Assembly (NCBI RefSeq): GCF_001411555.2
Contig: NC_049911.1
Span: 36,345,340-36,409,339 of the forward strand
Reading direction: 5' to 3'
DNA from: Juglans regia
Taxonomy: Eukaryota; Streptophyta; Magnoliopsida; Fagales; Juglandaceae
Length of the DNA: 64,000 nt
Below are positions 22,970 to 34,805 of this stretch, one piece after another. A program made the position numbers and the translations under genes. Numbering within the stretch: the first letter of the stretch is position 1; each line of letters opens with the position of its first letter. The notes under the pieces were generated by a model. It had not been told where the DNA came from. It worked only from the letters and a program-made list of their open reading frames with translations, and ran no database searches.

Positions 22970-25900
22970 ACTCACGTCAACATCAGATAAGTGTCCTGCC
23001 ATTATTCTTAAAGGCTGTATTCTGTCCATAGACCAGATCCTTGCAGTTCGATCATGTGAAGCACTTGCAAAATAATGGCCAACAGGGCTAAACTGAACCA
23101 AGAAATAAAGAAAAAGATAGATATTAAGTGCATGGACAAGGGAAAGGCTCTCAGTTCAACTCAAGGGAAGTGAGAGAGTCAACCCCATGACATGATTTTT
23201 TTAATTATTATTAATACAATGGCTCCATGACAAAATCAGTGAATCATAGTAACCAAGTCGTTTAAGTGTGAATCTGTAAGTAGTTACCAGAAAAATTAGA
23301 AATTCATTTACAAATTCATAAATACTGAGGATTTCAAATCAGCTTTACATGGAGCGAAACTACATCAAGAAGCAAACTGCTTGTTTAATAAAGCATAACT
23401 TCGGAAGTGGTCATGGAGGTAACATCAGGATTGCGATTCATTATGGAGAGCTGTGATTGATTCCAAATATGGGAGTGTTGGGGGGGGGGAGATGTTGGAG
23501 TTCTGATGAGGTAAAAGGCACTTATGGCATAGGGGTGTGGAAAAATATTAGGGGAGTGCATGGGATTGTTTTGTAAAACATGTCATCTTTGTGGTTGGGG
23601 ATGGCTCCAGAATTCATTTTTGGCATGATCCTTGGTGTGGTGGTAGGGCTCTTTAGTATTTCTCCGAATCCAGATGCGTCAGTGCTGACATTTTGGATTT
23701 TTCCAGTGGCTCATCCCATTGGAATGTTCTATTTTCTAGAGCTGTGAATGATTGGGAAATGGGGGCAGTTTCTGAATTGTTTGGTTTATTGTATGCTGCT
23801 CAGCTTGGGCGGGATGTGAGGGATAAGATGGTCTGGATGCACACTGATAACAAGAAGTTTTCAGTTCGTTCTTGGTATAAGATGCTGTCTAGGCCGAATG
23901 GGGTTCACTCTTTTCCTTGGAAGAGTAAGGTGCCTTCAAAGGTTGCATTCTTTGGCTGCTCTGCTTCTTTAGGGAGGATTCTGACATTGGATAGTCTCAG
24001 GAAGTGTGGATTAATAGTTTTGGATTGGTGTTTCTTATGCAAGAAATCTGGCCTAGGAGGGTGGTGGATCTTTTTGCTTGCTGGAGAGGTTAAAGGGGAA
24101 ATGTGCAAATTGCTGCTGTTTGGAATATGATCTCTTTATGCCTTGTGTGGTGTATTTGGGTTGAGAGGAATGGTCGATGCTTTAAAGATAGGGAATGCTC
24201 AGTGGGACTCAAACGTTTTTTCTTTAATACCCTATTTCAGTGGGCTTCGGCTATTGTGTTTAATAGACCTAGTGTCCATGATTTTCTTAATTCTTTTTCT
24301 AGTTCCTGACTTGTAATTTGGTTCAGTTTTTGTATACTTCCTGTGTACTAGACTTTGCCTTGTTACTTGTCTTAGAGCATTGGCATTAGTTTATTTACAT
24401 GCAAATGCAAAATCACATGTTTTGGAGATTGTCTTTGTCATTCAAGAAAAACTCCCACATTGGATTATTTTATTATTATTATTGATTCTTTTTCCTAAAA
24501 TTAATATTTTTTTTATATATTTTGCAATTAGCACCCACTACATAAGATTTGTGAAGGAGAGAGTGGGAGGAGAGAGAAAAAGTAATCCCATTGGTGGGGC
24601 TAGTGTGGGAGGAGAGAGAAAAAAAAATTAATAAAATAGCATTTGTAGAGTGAACAGTGCATTTGCAAAGATGTATTGACACTGTTCATAGCTATAAAAA
24701 ATTTTGCATTCGCATAATCCAATGTTGTCAATTTAATGGTCTAGTTATGCAAATATATGTTTGCATTTGCATATAGATAAATCAATGCCAATGCTCTTAA
24801 TAAAATTTTCTTATTCATAAAAAATAAATAAAAAATCTGAAACAAACCTTTTTTTTTTTTATAAGTAAGAAGTAAATATTATTGATATGAATGAAATAGG
24901 CATAGCTCGTGTACACAGGAAGTATACAAAAGAACACCTAAAAACATTCTAGGAACGACAATGAAACAAACCTTAAACGGGACCAATTTAGTAATTAACC
25001 CAAAATATAACCAAGGGAATAAATAATTGAGAATGCCTTCTTAGAGATTTGACCATATTTGATATAAGGTTATTTGGGCATTGACAACCATACAATTCAC
25101 CCTTATGGCTATAAATTTATGCATTAACACAACTGCAATACAGTGTTGAGACTTGCTAGTGAATTGCTAGAGTCCATGTGAGGTTTGGATAGTGAGTCGA
25201 GATGAGATGAGTGGAAATGAAAGTAGAAAGTTGAATAAAATATTGTTAGAATATTATTTTTTAATATTATTATTGTTTCAGGATTTGAAAAAGTTGAATT
25301 GTTTATTATATTTTGTGTGAGAATTTGAAAAGGTTGTAACGATTAGATGAGATAAGATGAGTTGATATCAACTTTGAATCCAAACGTGGCCTAAAATATA
25401 AGAAAATCATGTTTAAATGACAAAATTTACCTGAACATCCCATACAGGGTAATTATGGCCCTTGTAGCAGACAAGATTTGCATTTAGTTTTGTGCTCCAT
25501 AACCTAACTGCAGGAAGTCATGATATATTTGTACAGTTACAAATTAGTTCAAGCAAAGACTACATTATTATGATTCACACAAAAGAAGTTTTGAATAAAG
25601 AGAGGGGTTTGAAGCAGTTCAAATAGTCTAAGAGAACATACTTGTTGAGTCTGCAGAGGAAGAAAGTAAATAATCACCAAGAGGACTGAAAGTGGCAGAA
25701 TAAACTGGCCCTGAATGACCCTGAAATAATGTATAAGGCCGTTTCCCACCATTCAACCCTAAAAAATGTTCGCTTGAAGTGGTACCGTTTTCACCCTGCA
25801 AAACAGCTGACACCAACACCATTTAACAGACATTTCTCTTAGCAGTAAATGAATGTACGGTAACATTTAGACAATCATGCCTAAAGAGATGTCCGTGTAT

Positions 25901-28900
25901 GTTTGGTTAAGAAAAAACTTGAGAATGTTTTTTTTTTATATAAAAAAAATCTTTAGATGTGTTTTTTATTGGGTTTTGTGAAAGTAAATAGGAAAATCTG
26001 AATAAATGTTCTCTTGAAATATGTTTTGTATAGAGTTTGTGAAAGTGGGTAGGTAAAGTTGAAAAGTAGTTTGAACATAAAAAGAAAATAAAAAGAAAAT
26101 AAAATAGTTTCCAACTTTTAAGAAATGACCTGCTAAGACTTATCAGAAAAGTTTTTTTTATTATCAAGGACTTACAACCAACAGCTTCTTGCCCAAGCTT
26201 TGCCATGTCCCAAATCTGTCATGGAACAGTTGAAAAGTTAGCAAACATTAAAACAAGAAGAATACTGTTTATGACACCCAATCAGATATAACCTTCAATG
26301 ACGAATCTGAAAATCCACCAGCAACTAAAGATCCATCATGGGATATTGATGAACAGTTTAACCTGAGGAAAATTTGTAAAAATATACAAGTATTTGAGCA
26401 AAACGAAAAGTAACTAAAGAAACAAAAACTAATATTAGACCACACAAGTTATGGAGATTACCCATTATGCGTGTTGATAAATGTATAAAAGCTGATGGAT
26501 GGCAATGAGACACTACTCAACTGTACACGGTTTCTCAAGTCTTCAAGGATAGACTTTTCTACCTCTGTTGAACTGAAGCAATCAAGATAGATTAAAGGCA
26601 CGCAGCAGATTGACATCAACAACAGGTGTTCTCATGCCAATAACTCAAATTCATTAAAAAAATCTTCTTTGACAATACATAGCATAAGAACTTTTTTTTT
26701 TAATAACTAAACCTTTTTTTTTTTTATTCGGGGAGGGGGGTTAAACCCAAGACCTCCATTTTGGAGGCTTGGGTGTTATGCCATCAGCCCATATGCCTTT
26801 GGCTTTTAATAACTAAACATAGCATAATAAATTATTAACATTGCAATGACATGAAACTAGGTTTTCTTCTAAGGGATATCGTGAAACAAAAAGAAAATGC
26901 ATGGGTATACCATTAATCAATGCAAGTACTCAGGTAAATCAACTAAAACCAAACATCTAACTGGCTCACAGAATCTTAAGATGTGTTGCTTTATTTACAT
27001 GGAATCTTAAGATGTGAGATCTAGCTACAGCAGTATGGCTTAATAAATTAATATAAGAATTTCAAAACTGACCCTAAAAAAGGAAAAAAAAAAAAAAAAG
27101 AATCCTTTCCAATTTTTAAGAAATGACCTTACTAAGTGAAAGTAAGCCGCATGACCATCCTCTCATTATGTTCAGTTGCTGGGAAATAGTAACGCATCAA
27201 TTTAGCAAGAAAGGGAATTTGTATTTTTGTTGTTGGGGTGTCAGTGCTGAAGAGAGAGGGGTATAAATAAATCCCCATAGTTTATCTCCTTTGCTACAAA
27301 TTTTATCTTATTTTCAATAGGTAGACAGATATTTTATTAAAAAAAACACAAAAGGGAAAGGCCAATTACATAAGTAGCATACAAAAGGAACACTTGGTCA
27401 AGATTTTTTAATTTTTCTCGCACAAGGTAAACAATTTGATAACTTGTAGTTCTCAATCACCCACACCGCGCAAGGCATTTTTTTCTGATCGTAACCTTAG
27501 TTTAATGAAGAATAAAATAGAAAACAGGGAATTCCAGAAAATACATTACTGGCAAAGTAAGCTCTGGTTTGACCCGTGGTGCCATAGATACAGTATTAGC
27601 CTCAGGACGCCCAGTTTTTGCTGTTGCATTTACAGCCTTGTCCTTCTTTAACTTTTTCATTGGCATCCCTTGCTTTGTTCCTTCAACTGATCTTTTCTGA
27701 ACAACAAACAGGCAATGCAAGTGTCAGGAAAAAAGAATCCAGAACTTGGGACAATCAATCAGAAAGGAAACAACATAGATGACAGAAAAAACCCATGCAT
27801 TGTTCCAGTCCAGTATAAATCCACAGAGATGGGAGAAAAGTTGTTACAGTTTTTTGCTGATAAAAGTTGTTATAGTTACTTGAAGAACATTTTACCTTAT
27901 TGTCATCCAATTCCCCCTCTTTGATTTCTCCATCTGCCTTCTCAGAATCTGAAAGTAAAACCCCTCCCTTTTCCAAGCGCTCTTCTAAAGAATCTTCAAG
28001 CAGCTATCACAGATATAAGATTAAAGATTAGAATTAAATAACCAGCCAAAAAAAAAAGGCTTTAAGGTATTCCGTCAAAATTAACAGAGATAATCGTCAA
28101 AAAAATAACAGAGTTTTACAAAATTCTAATCGCTTTCTCAAAACTTTGAGGATATGATTAGGTTCTCCTACTGAGGTGTGATTGCAAAGGAAACTTCATT
28201 GTGACAGTCTCGTTGCTGCTCTTTTTTATTCCTCTCTTTCCATTCATTGTTTAGCACTAAACATCCTCCAGGTTCCTTCAAGATTCAATATTTTATACGA
28301 CCTAACCATCCCTAAGTCCTTATAAACCAAACTCCATCCAAGAAACCTTCCAAGAACTTCAGAAGAAACAAAATCTATTAACGAATTTTCCAAAGATCCT
28401 TCATCAACTAATCAATAACAAGAAAATTACACATCATTTCCAAGTGATACAACCTATGGTACACATCGAGCAATAAAAGGCACACCATTCGTAAGAACTA
28501 AAAATGTACTATATGCGATCTGATTGGTTATCCCCTTTTTACATCCCTATGTCACCACATTTTTCAACTGTGAACCCAATATACTTTAGACCATTACTTG
28601 GGCTCTTGCCTACTCTTTTGATCAATATAAGTTTGTTTACTGATCTAAAAAAATATATTTTAGACCGCATTTTGGCCCTGCTTACTTTGGTAAATCAGAA
28701 ACAGCCCCCCCACAAGCATCATGAAGAAATATTGTAGTTGAAACCATAATGCAAGAACATCTAGTTATCCACATCACTTTGGAAGTATTTGTTCATTGCA
28801 AGCCAAAACTTCCTTAGTTAGACTAACTTTGATTCAAATGTACAACTAAAATTGAATTTAAGTAGAATTTATGTGTAAAACATTATATTGTAGGATTGAA

Positions 28901-31900
28901 AAAATATTGGGCAGTGCAGAAAAAAATTGTATATGCTGAAAAAATAAGACAGGTAGTAGCAAGAAGTCTGTAAAAATACCTATAAAAAAAGTCTGTCAAA
29001 ATCAATGAAATTTACCTAAATGCTTCGAATCACAGAAAAATAGAGAGAGAATAAGGAATCCTTATTTGAGTTTTTAAACAAGGATGCAAGTCCAGTGTAT
29101 ATTTCCTTGCCACTTTGCAAAAAAAAATGCCAATGATATACAATTAAAAGACTACTATCCTTTGAATTTTAAAATACTTTCTCGCTTGCAGTGAATAAAA
29201 CGAAAGGAACTCAGCATCTTTATTGACTTACCCCCCAATGTATTTCCTTCTGATTTATCTGAGTGGCCTCATCCTGGCTGCTTCCAATAAGTGTTACTAC
29301 TTCAGCATCATCAGAAATTGAGCTGGGCTGTCCCGGAGAAACTACAAAACTGCTTTCATCATTACCCAACATAGGAATTATTATCAACATGTAATTTAAA
29401 GCCAAAAAGATGTACCTTGAAAGTTAATATGCTCATTCACAATCCCAAGCATTGTGGTCAATTTTGTCTTATGTAAAAACTGCAGCAGCAGCTCATAGGA
29501 GTACTGGCAAGAAAGTTAATGATAGGTTTTTCAGTGGTCATCAGTGATACATTCTCAACCTATCTAACAGTAACCACCAAGCAACTGTTACAGGAAATTC
29601 AATCCATACAGCTAATAATGTAAACAAGGCCACCAATAACCAATGGCAGTAAAAGAAAACCATGCTGGGATAAAAAAAATAATAATTTATAACAATATTA
29701 GGTAAACATAATTTCCAATTTAGTTGTCAACTTATCTTCCACGTTGAAGCCCAACAAAGGATGAAGTTGGTAAAAATACTTAAAATAGCACCATAATTAT
29801 TTCAATTCAAATATAGCACACATCCCAATAAAAAATCAGATCCAATATCTAGAAAGTACTACAAGCAGAGATAAAAGTCTACCCTCTTTTTTTTTTATGA
29901 GTGTTGTCTACCCTCCACTCCACATATCATGATAAGGAAAAGGACACAGCAATAGCAACCAAAACGGGCCAGCAGACATGGCTATCTCCCAATATTTACA
30001 TATAAAGACAAAGATATTCTCCTGCATTTGTACGTTCACTATAATCACCACGGGGATTCAGCAGCAAACACAGTAAATTAGAGTATTAACAAGTGCACTA
30101 ACCATATATTTGATCCATAAGAGAAGTAAGACCAACATTCACAGGAGTTTCCAGCTAGCATGACTATATAGATAGGAAGCAAAAAGTGAAAAAAAAAAAA
30201 AAAGAATGAAATGGAGTTGACCAAGTCACTGGATTTTTTTAAGGTGACCAAGTAGCTGACTTTAATGCACGACAACTGATCATGTTGATGCTCATGTTGG
30301 ATATATACATCAACACATATACGGAGGTGAAGTAATGCAAGTAAATGTGATGATCCTGTGTGTATTTTTTTTATTTTTTATGATTAATTCATTTTTAAGA
30401 GCACAGACAAGCGCAACTCAAATACACAGGAAGTGTACAAAAGAAAACACTCAACTAACAAGAAGATGAGAAAGAGAAGAAGTATTGAAGTCTAGAAAAC
30501 TAGGAGATTGAAAACAGGAACGCCTAGAAGATAAGAGATGATTTTTACAACCACAACAGAAGTTTAATCATGCTTCATAAACCTAAGGCATCAATGATCA
30601 AATTGTTTCATGGAAACAATGCCGAAAACATAGAGAAAAGACAGCTTCAAGGAATCTTAAGACTTTTACAGGTCAAGTGCCATGATTTAAGAGAGATAAA
30701 TGGGATAACATACAAATAAATTGATTTTAATAACAGCAAGTTAACCAAGAAGAATATGATTCTACCTGACAGATCTTTATTTTGACTTTGCTCTGCCTAA
30801 GAGTATGAGCAAATTCCATCTCCTGAGCAATAACATGATGATTAGATCATATTATTTTGAATTCTGATTTGGCCATGTAGTGAATGTGGAATATCATATG
30901 AAGGTTCTAAAATAATAATTACCTCCAGATGTGAGGGAGAAAGAACTCCTTCCAACTTCTGAAGGTCTCGCGAGTGCATCATTTCATGGTCTTCACGGTA
31001 GCTATTGAAAAAGGTTCTTGCTGAAGATAACAACCACAATTAAACATAAACTACTTACCAAAAATTATGTAAGCATATACACGTTACAGGCACACCAATG
31101 CGCACTTTTGGCAAGTTTGCGGTACAAAATACAAGTAATTAACTAATGGACCACCTCAGTAAGTTGGCGATATGAGATACAAAACATTAAGAAATAAGTT
31201 CAAAACACACCTTCTTGAATATGCCCCTTTTCCACCAGATCCATGAAACAATGGATAAATACAGGATAAAGCACGCGAAGCAACTCATGCTGTGTAGGGT
31301 GTAAGGATTATTTAGTCATATCATCAATATCAGGATTATGAAATGAGTTTCCAACTAAATCAATGAAAAATAACAGAAACCTTGTACAGATCTAATGAAC
31401 TATAAGTCCATGACCTTAACTTGCTATACCCATCCTGGTATTGGGCCGGACCATTCTCCAATCTGTAAAAAAAAAAAAATCCATTGAATGAAAAATAAAT
31501 ATTGTGACAGTAAGAAGGGCATAAAAAGCCGAAAAAGCTTGTATTATAAAAGTTATATTTTGATTCTGTTAAAAATACTCCTGCATCAGCAATTTTAACA
31601 TCATTAGACACTAGTATATACGACCCCAACAAGTTTTGACAGAAGCTCCAGTTTCAGAACTCATTTCTTTGTGTTTTCAATGTTAGATGTTGAAAAGATG
31701 TGCAACAATGTTACTCTCACATTAGATGAGCATATGGAGTGGGGTTGTGGAAACATATCAGAAGAGGATGGGGGGCTTTTACTCGACACACTCGACTCAA
31801 GTTGGGGGAGGGCTCCAGGATTAAATTCTGGAAAGATATTTGGTGTGGGGATATCTCCCTACAAGTTTCCTTTCCTTCACTATTCCAAATTGCTAATGAT

Positions 31901-33964
31901 AAAGATGTTGCAGTGGCGGATGTCATGGGGTTATCAGGTGGACAGATACACTGGGACATCAGTTTTAGTAGAGCAGCACAAGATTGGGAGATGAACAGCT
32001 TTGCTGATTTTTACAGCCTCTTGTACTCTGTTAAACCGAGCAATCAACAAGAAGATAGGTTGTTGTGGTCACCCGCCGGGAAAGATGCATTTTCGGTTCG
32101 CTCTTTTTATAAGGTTCTCACCCAAGAGCCTAACTCTCATTTTCCTTGGAAAAGGCTTTGGAGACATAAGGCACCATCCAAAGCTGCATTTTTCGTGTGG
32201 ACAACATCGTTGGATAAGATCCTCACAACTAATAATTTGAGAAAAATGAGGGTCATCATAGCGGATTGGTGTTGCATGTGTAGGGGAGGGGGAGAGTTGG
32301 TGGACCATCTACCATGACATTTTGATACAACAAGGGCTTCGTGGATTAAGGTGATCGGTCGAGTAGAGTTGGCTTGGGTTATGCCAGAGATTGTAGTGGC
32401 AGTGTTGGCCAGCTGGACAACTATAGGAACCTTGCAGCAGGTTAAAGCGGTTTGGAAGATGATCTCTATATGCATCATGTGGTGCTTGTGGCAGGAGCGT
32501 AATGTGAGGACGTTTGAAAACAGAGAGAGATCACTAGAGGAACTTAAAGCTTTATTCTACAGTACTCTATGTACCTGGGTCATTGCTGTTGATTTCAATG
32601 GCATGGACCTACATGATTTTCTTATTTCTTTGGTGTCTTCTTAATTAGGGCACTCAATGTTCCTTTTATTTGTACTCGGATTTGCCTTATTCTTTGATCA
32701 ATAAAGTTTGTTTACCTATCAAAAAAAAAAAAACAATGTTACTCTCACACAAAGCCCACACTGATTGAGTTTTCCTTTAATTTGAAAGGCAATGTCCTGT
32801 TCTGATTGTTCTGAAGGAATCATAGTTCACAATTCATCGCCATTCCTTTTTTCCTTGCAAATCTCCCATAACAACCAAAGAAAAGCGCTGGCCACATTTG
32901 TGCTATAACCCCAAAAAAACTGACCAATTTGAAGCTTCCTCATAATCACTTACAAGTCTCACCTAATAAGAAGCCAGTGTGGAACTTGGCACCCATGACT
33001 ACCTTTATGACCTACCCATTCTTTACTGGGTTGTTCATATTCCCACTGTGGGACGGGGTTGTTACATCCTTACATCTCAATTTTGTACAATAGATGTCAT
33101 AAAAGTCCCCTCCCACAAAAGTCACAAAAATGTCTATGCCTAAAAGTCAAGAACATTAGTGAACACCAGTCCATATCAATGTAGTGATGGACCAAAACAA
33201 ATCCAATCCCTAGGTAGCAAGAGATGATTGCCTCGATTAGTGTATTATATAGGTCAGTTTACTAATAGAGACTAAGTTTAGTCTTCTTATTTGGCAATTG
33301 CAATTGCTAACTGTAGCAAATATTACGATGACGACACAAAATTACTAGACATTTTAGAATCCAGATCACCTCTCAAGTTATTCCAGCTTCCAAACTGTGG
33401 ATCAACCTCAACCTATAGACTTCCAAACTGAGGATATGAAAAATTTTGGGAAAATAACTGGTCCAGGCAAGTCCATACTGAAACCAGCCTAATCAATATC
33501 CAGATACCATACATACTTGTAATTTATAAATAAAATACCTAATAATAAACACAGAAAGAAATGCATATTGCCAATTCATTCTACCTCTCGATCAGAGCTA
33601 GAGTAAACGACAAAAATACAAATACATACAGTCAAACCATTTCGTTGAATTAAGGCTGTCTCAAGCGTTGAGGTCATTTACAATGAAATCGGGGACACAT
33701 CATACCTATTTCAAATTGTACCAAAAAGAACAAAAGAATATAGATGAACCACGTACATTTTACCGCTTTCGATTAGAAGATTTCAAAATTTTGGAGCAAT
33801 GAACCTTTGTCAAAACTCAAAGAACAAGGAGGCGCTTGCTCTATTTGATAGATGATGGAAGGAAGTATATTAATTAGACACTTATTTTAGAGGAATTTTG
33901 TGGGTCTCATTTATGTAATACTATTCACCGTATGAGTAAAGATGTAGATAATTTACTCCAACAG

Positions 33965-33999
<35 letters not shown>

Positions 34000-34193
34000 C
34001 CGGAGACGGTAAGGAGGTGCTTGGCGATGTCAGAGTCAGTGAGGGAATTGGTGGAGATGGAAGATGACGAATTGTTCTTGCTCGGTTGTTGTTGCTGCTG
34101 CTGTAGTTCTTCTTGGAATGCATGCTCAGCCTGCTTGAAACCCTTTTTCTTCAGGTACGCTGCCACGAATTTCTCTATCTGATCTTCCTCCAT
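22060..34193 (-). CDS. TAF5: TAF5, transcription initiation factor TFIID subunit 5 (19 exons)
   Basis: TAF5 is a scaffold of TFIID, which binds core promoters for RNA polymerase II. Exons (minus strand): 34000-34193, 31381-31462, 31211-31289, 30923-31020, 30766-30822, 29416-29503, 29232-29341, 27896-28003, 27545-27696, 26462-26572, 26293-26362, 26176-26215, 25642-25806, 25431-25507, 22976-23092, 22584-22849, 22396-22491, 22214-22289, 22060-22116. All junctions use GT/AG and keep phase, giving 680 aa, close to Arabidopsis TAF5. A LisH motif spans residues 5-37, followed by a poly-Gln run. The TAF5 N-terminal domain is about 66-205, a basic linker about 270-345, and WD40 repeats about 375-645 (for example [47 protein letters not shown]). 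The C-terminus [13 protein letters not shown] is family-typical. Introns carry LINEs, a SINE and MITEs but no coding damage is seen. Splice sites were chosen by phase and homology. Confidence 0.95.
22937..22966. repeat. (GA)n microsatellite in TAF5 intron 15
   Basis: A GA/TC dinucleotide run within the intron between TAF5 exons 15 and 16. On the TAF5 strand it begins about ten bases downstream of the exon-15 donor. Confidence 0.9.
23370..24837 (+). mobile_element. 5'-truncated LINE in TAF5 intron 14, interrupted by a MITE
   Basis: In the orientation opposite to TAF5, degraded LINE ORF2 C-terminal sequence is seen. A stretch like [11 protein letters not shown] and [10 protein letters not shown] (about 23440-23560) precedes the zf-RVT-type region (23693-24130) with [31 protein letters not shown] and [10 protein letters not shown]; a further piece (24103-24309) carries [15 protein letters not shown]. 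Frameshifts separate the pieces. The 3' end reads AATAAAATTTTCTTATTC and an A-rich tail (about 24819-24836), with MITE 24375-24796 inserted just before it. No clear target duplication was found and the 5' boundary is approximate. Confidence 0.75.
24375..24796. mobile_element. MITE with TTA duplication nested in the LINE 3' end
   Basis: The ends GAGCATTGGCATT and AATGCCAATGCTC are exact inverted complements, flanked on both sides by TTA. The inverted repeat extends inward with mismatches (TTTATTTACATGCAAATGCA against TTTATCTATATGCAAATGCA). There is no coding capacity. The ends and the 3-bp duplication fit PIF/Harbinger. Removing it joins two halves of a LINE 3' end resembling that at 32690-32721. 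Confidence 0.75.
24851..24961 (-). mobile_element. Very short 5'-truncated LINE tail with target duplication
   Basis: A poly-T run (24851-24860) is followed by about 100 bp, flanked by 13-bp direct repeats TGAAACAAACCTT (24838-24850, 24962-24974). The body shares TACACAGGAAGTATACAAAAG with a similar fragment at 30360-30450. It is a LINE tail inserted in minus orientation in TAF5 intron 14. Confidence 0.7.
25182..25388. mobile_element. TTTGGAT-type MITE in TAF5 intron 14
   Basis: The left end GGTTTGGATAGTGAG and right end TTTGAATCCAAAC form imperfect inverted repeats, with GATGAGATGAG motifs near both ends. Members of the same family occur at several other places in the window. Confidence 0.6.
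26713..26803 (-). mobile_element. tRNA-derived SINE in TAF5 intron 9
   Basis: A 91-bp insertion between perfect 15-bp repeats TTTTAATAACTAAAC (26698-26712, 26804-26818), with a poly-T tract at its left end, that is a poly-A tail on the minus strand. On that strand it reads GGGCTGATGGCATAA (A-box-like) and CTTGGGTTTAACCC (degenerate B-box). This is the layout of a plant tRNA-derived SINE mobilised by LINE machinery. It shares TAF5's orientation and leaves the splice sites alone. Confidence 0.75.
30360..30450 (-). mobile_element. Short LINE tail fragment in TAF5 intron 5
   Basis: A T-rich tract followed by ATACACAGGAAGTGTACAAAAG, related to the LINE tail at 24851-24961. It is in minus orientation; boundaries are approximate and target repeats were not found. 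Confidence 0.5.
31722..32733 (+). mobile_element. 5'-truncated LINE with 16-bp target duplication in TAF5 intron 1
   Basis: The insertion is bounded by direct repeats CAATGTTACTCTCACA (31706-31721, 32734-32749) and ends in a poly-A tract (32721-32733) after AATAAAGTTTG. The body encodes the LINE ORF2 C-terminus: [23 protein letters not shown], a zf-RVT-like region ([35 protein letters not shown]) and a final [20 protein letters not shown]. Frames 31739-32317 and 32351-32644 are separated by a stop. It is antisense to TAF5 and lies inside intron 1 (31463-33999). Confidence 0.9.
33968..33996. repeat. (GA)n microsatellite abutting the TAF5 exon-1 donor
   Basis: A GA run in window orientation. 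On the TAF5 strand the intron starts GTA and goes directly into (CT)n, so the repeat overlaps the donor consensus after its first three bases. Confidence 0.9.
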
Positions 34194-34469
34194 AACCCCC
34201 CCTCTCTCTCTCTCTTTCTCTCAAGCTGTGAGACCGAGAGCCGGTGCTTTAGGGCTAGCAGTATCAGAATTTTGCCAACGGGATTTTCGTTCAGAAAATA
34301 TGGGCCTTATAGAGGATTTTTTGCTCAAATACCGTTATAGAATTTTGGGCTCTAGCCGAAATCCGATACACTTCTGGATCTAGAAACAAAGCCCTACAAC
34401 TCAAAAAGCCACGAGCTCGCACGTACCCGAAAGAAATGGGCTTAAACATTCCACAATTTTTATAAGAGT

Positions 34470-34805
34470 AATTCTACATATAACCTTGAAGTGAATAACC
34501 GTCGTGTAATCGCTTTGAAAAAGAGTGGGGTCTACTATTAAAAAATTAATTTTTTTCATGTGGGTCCCATGTTTTATTCATTTTTTTCAAAACGATTACG
34601 CGGCGGTTAAGCAATTCACGGTTGTAAGTATATTTTCTCTTTTTATAAAGAAAAATTCTAGACATAAGTCTCACACCCTGCACACCCACTTAAAAATGTC
34701 ATTTACTTATAAACATGTCTAGAATAATTTTCATTACATTGTTTAAAAAGTAAAATGACATGTTTTTAAGTGAGTGTACAGGGTGTGAGGTTTATGGGTA
34801 GCACT
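34470..34805. mobile_element. Two adjacent foldback (MITE-like) elements
   Basis: Element 1 (about 34470-34640): TGAATAACCGTCGTGTAATCG on the left is mirrored by the complement of CGATTACGCGGCGGTTAAGC on the right. Element 2 (about 34662-34805): CTCACACCCTGCACACCCAC is mirrored by the complement of GTGAGTGTACAGGGTGTGAG. Both have little loop sequence and no ORF. A relative of element 1 appears near 36130-36300. Confidence 0.6.

Noticed and set aside
23693..24130. A host gene in TAF5 intron 14
   Set aside because: The protein matches the zf-RVT part of LINE ORF2 and is frameshifted; it is a transposon remnant.
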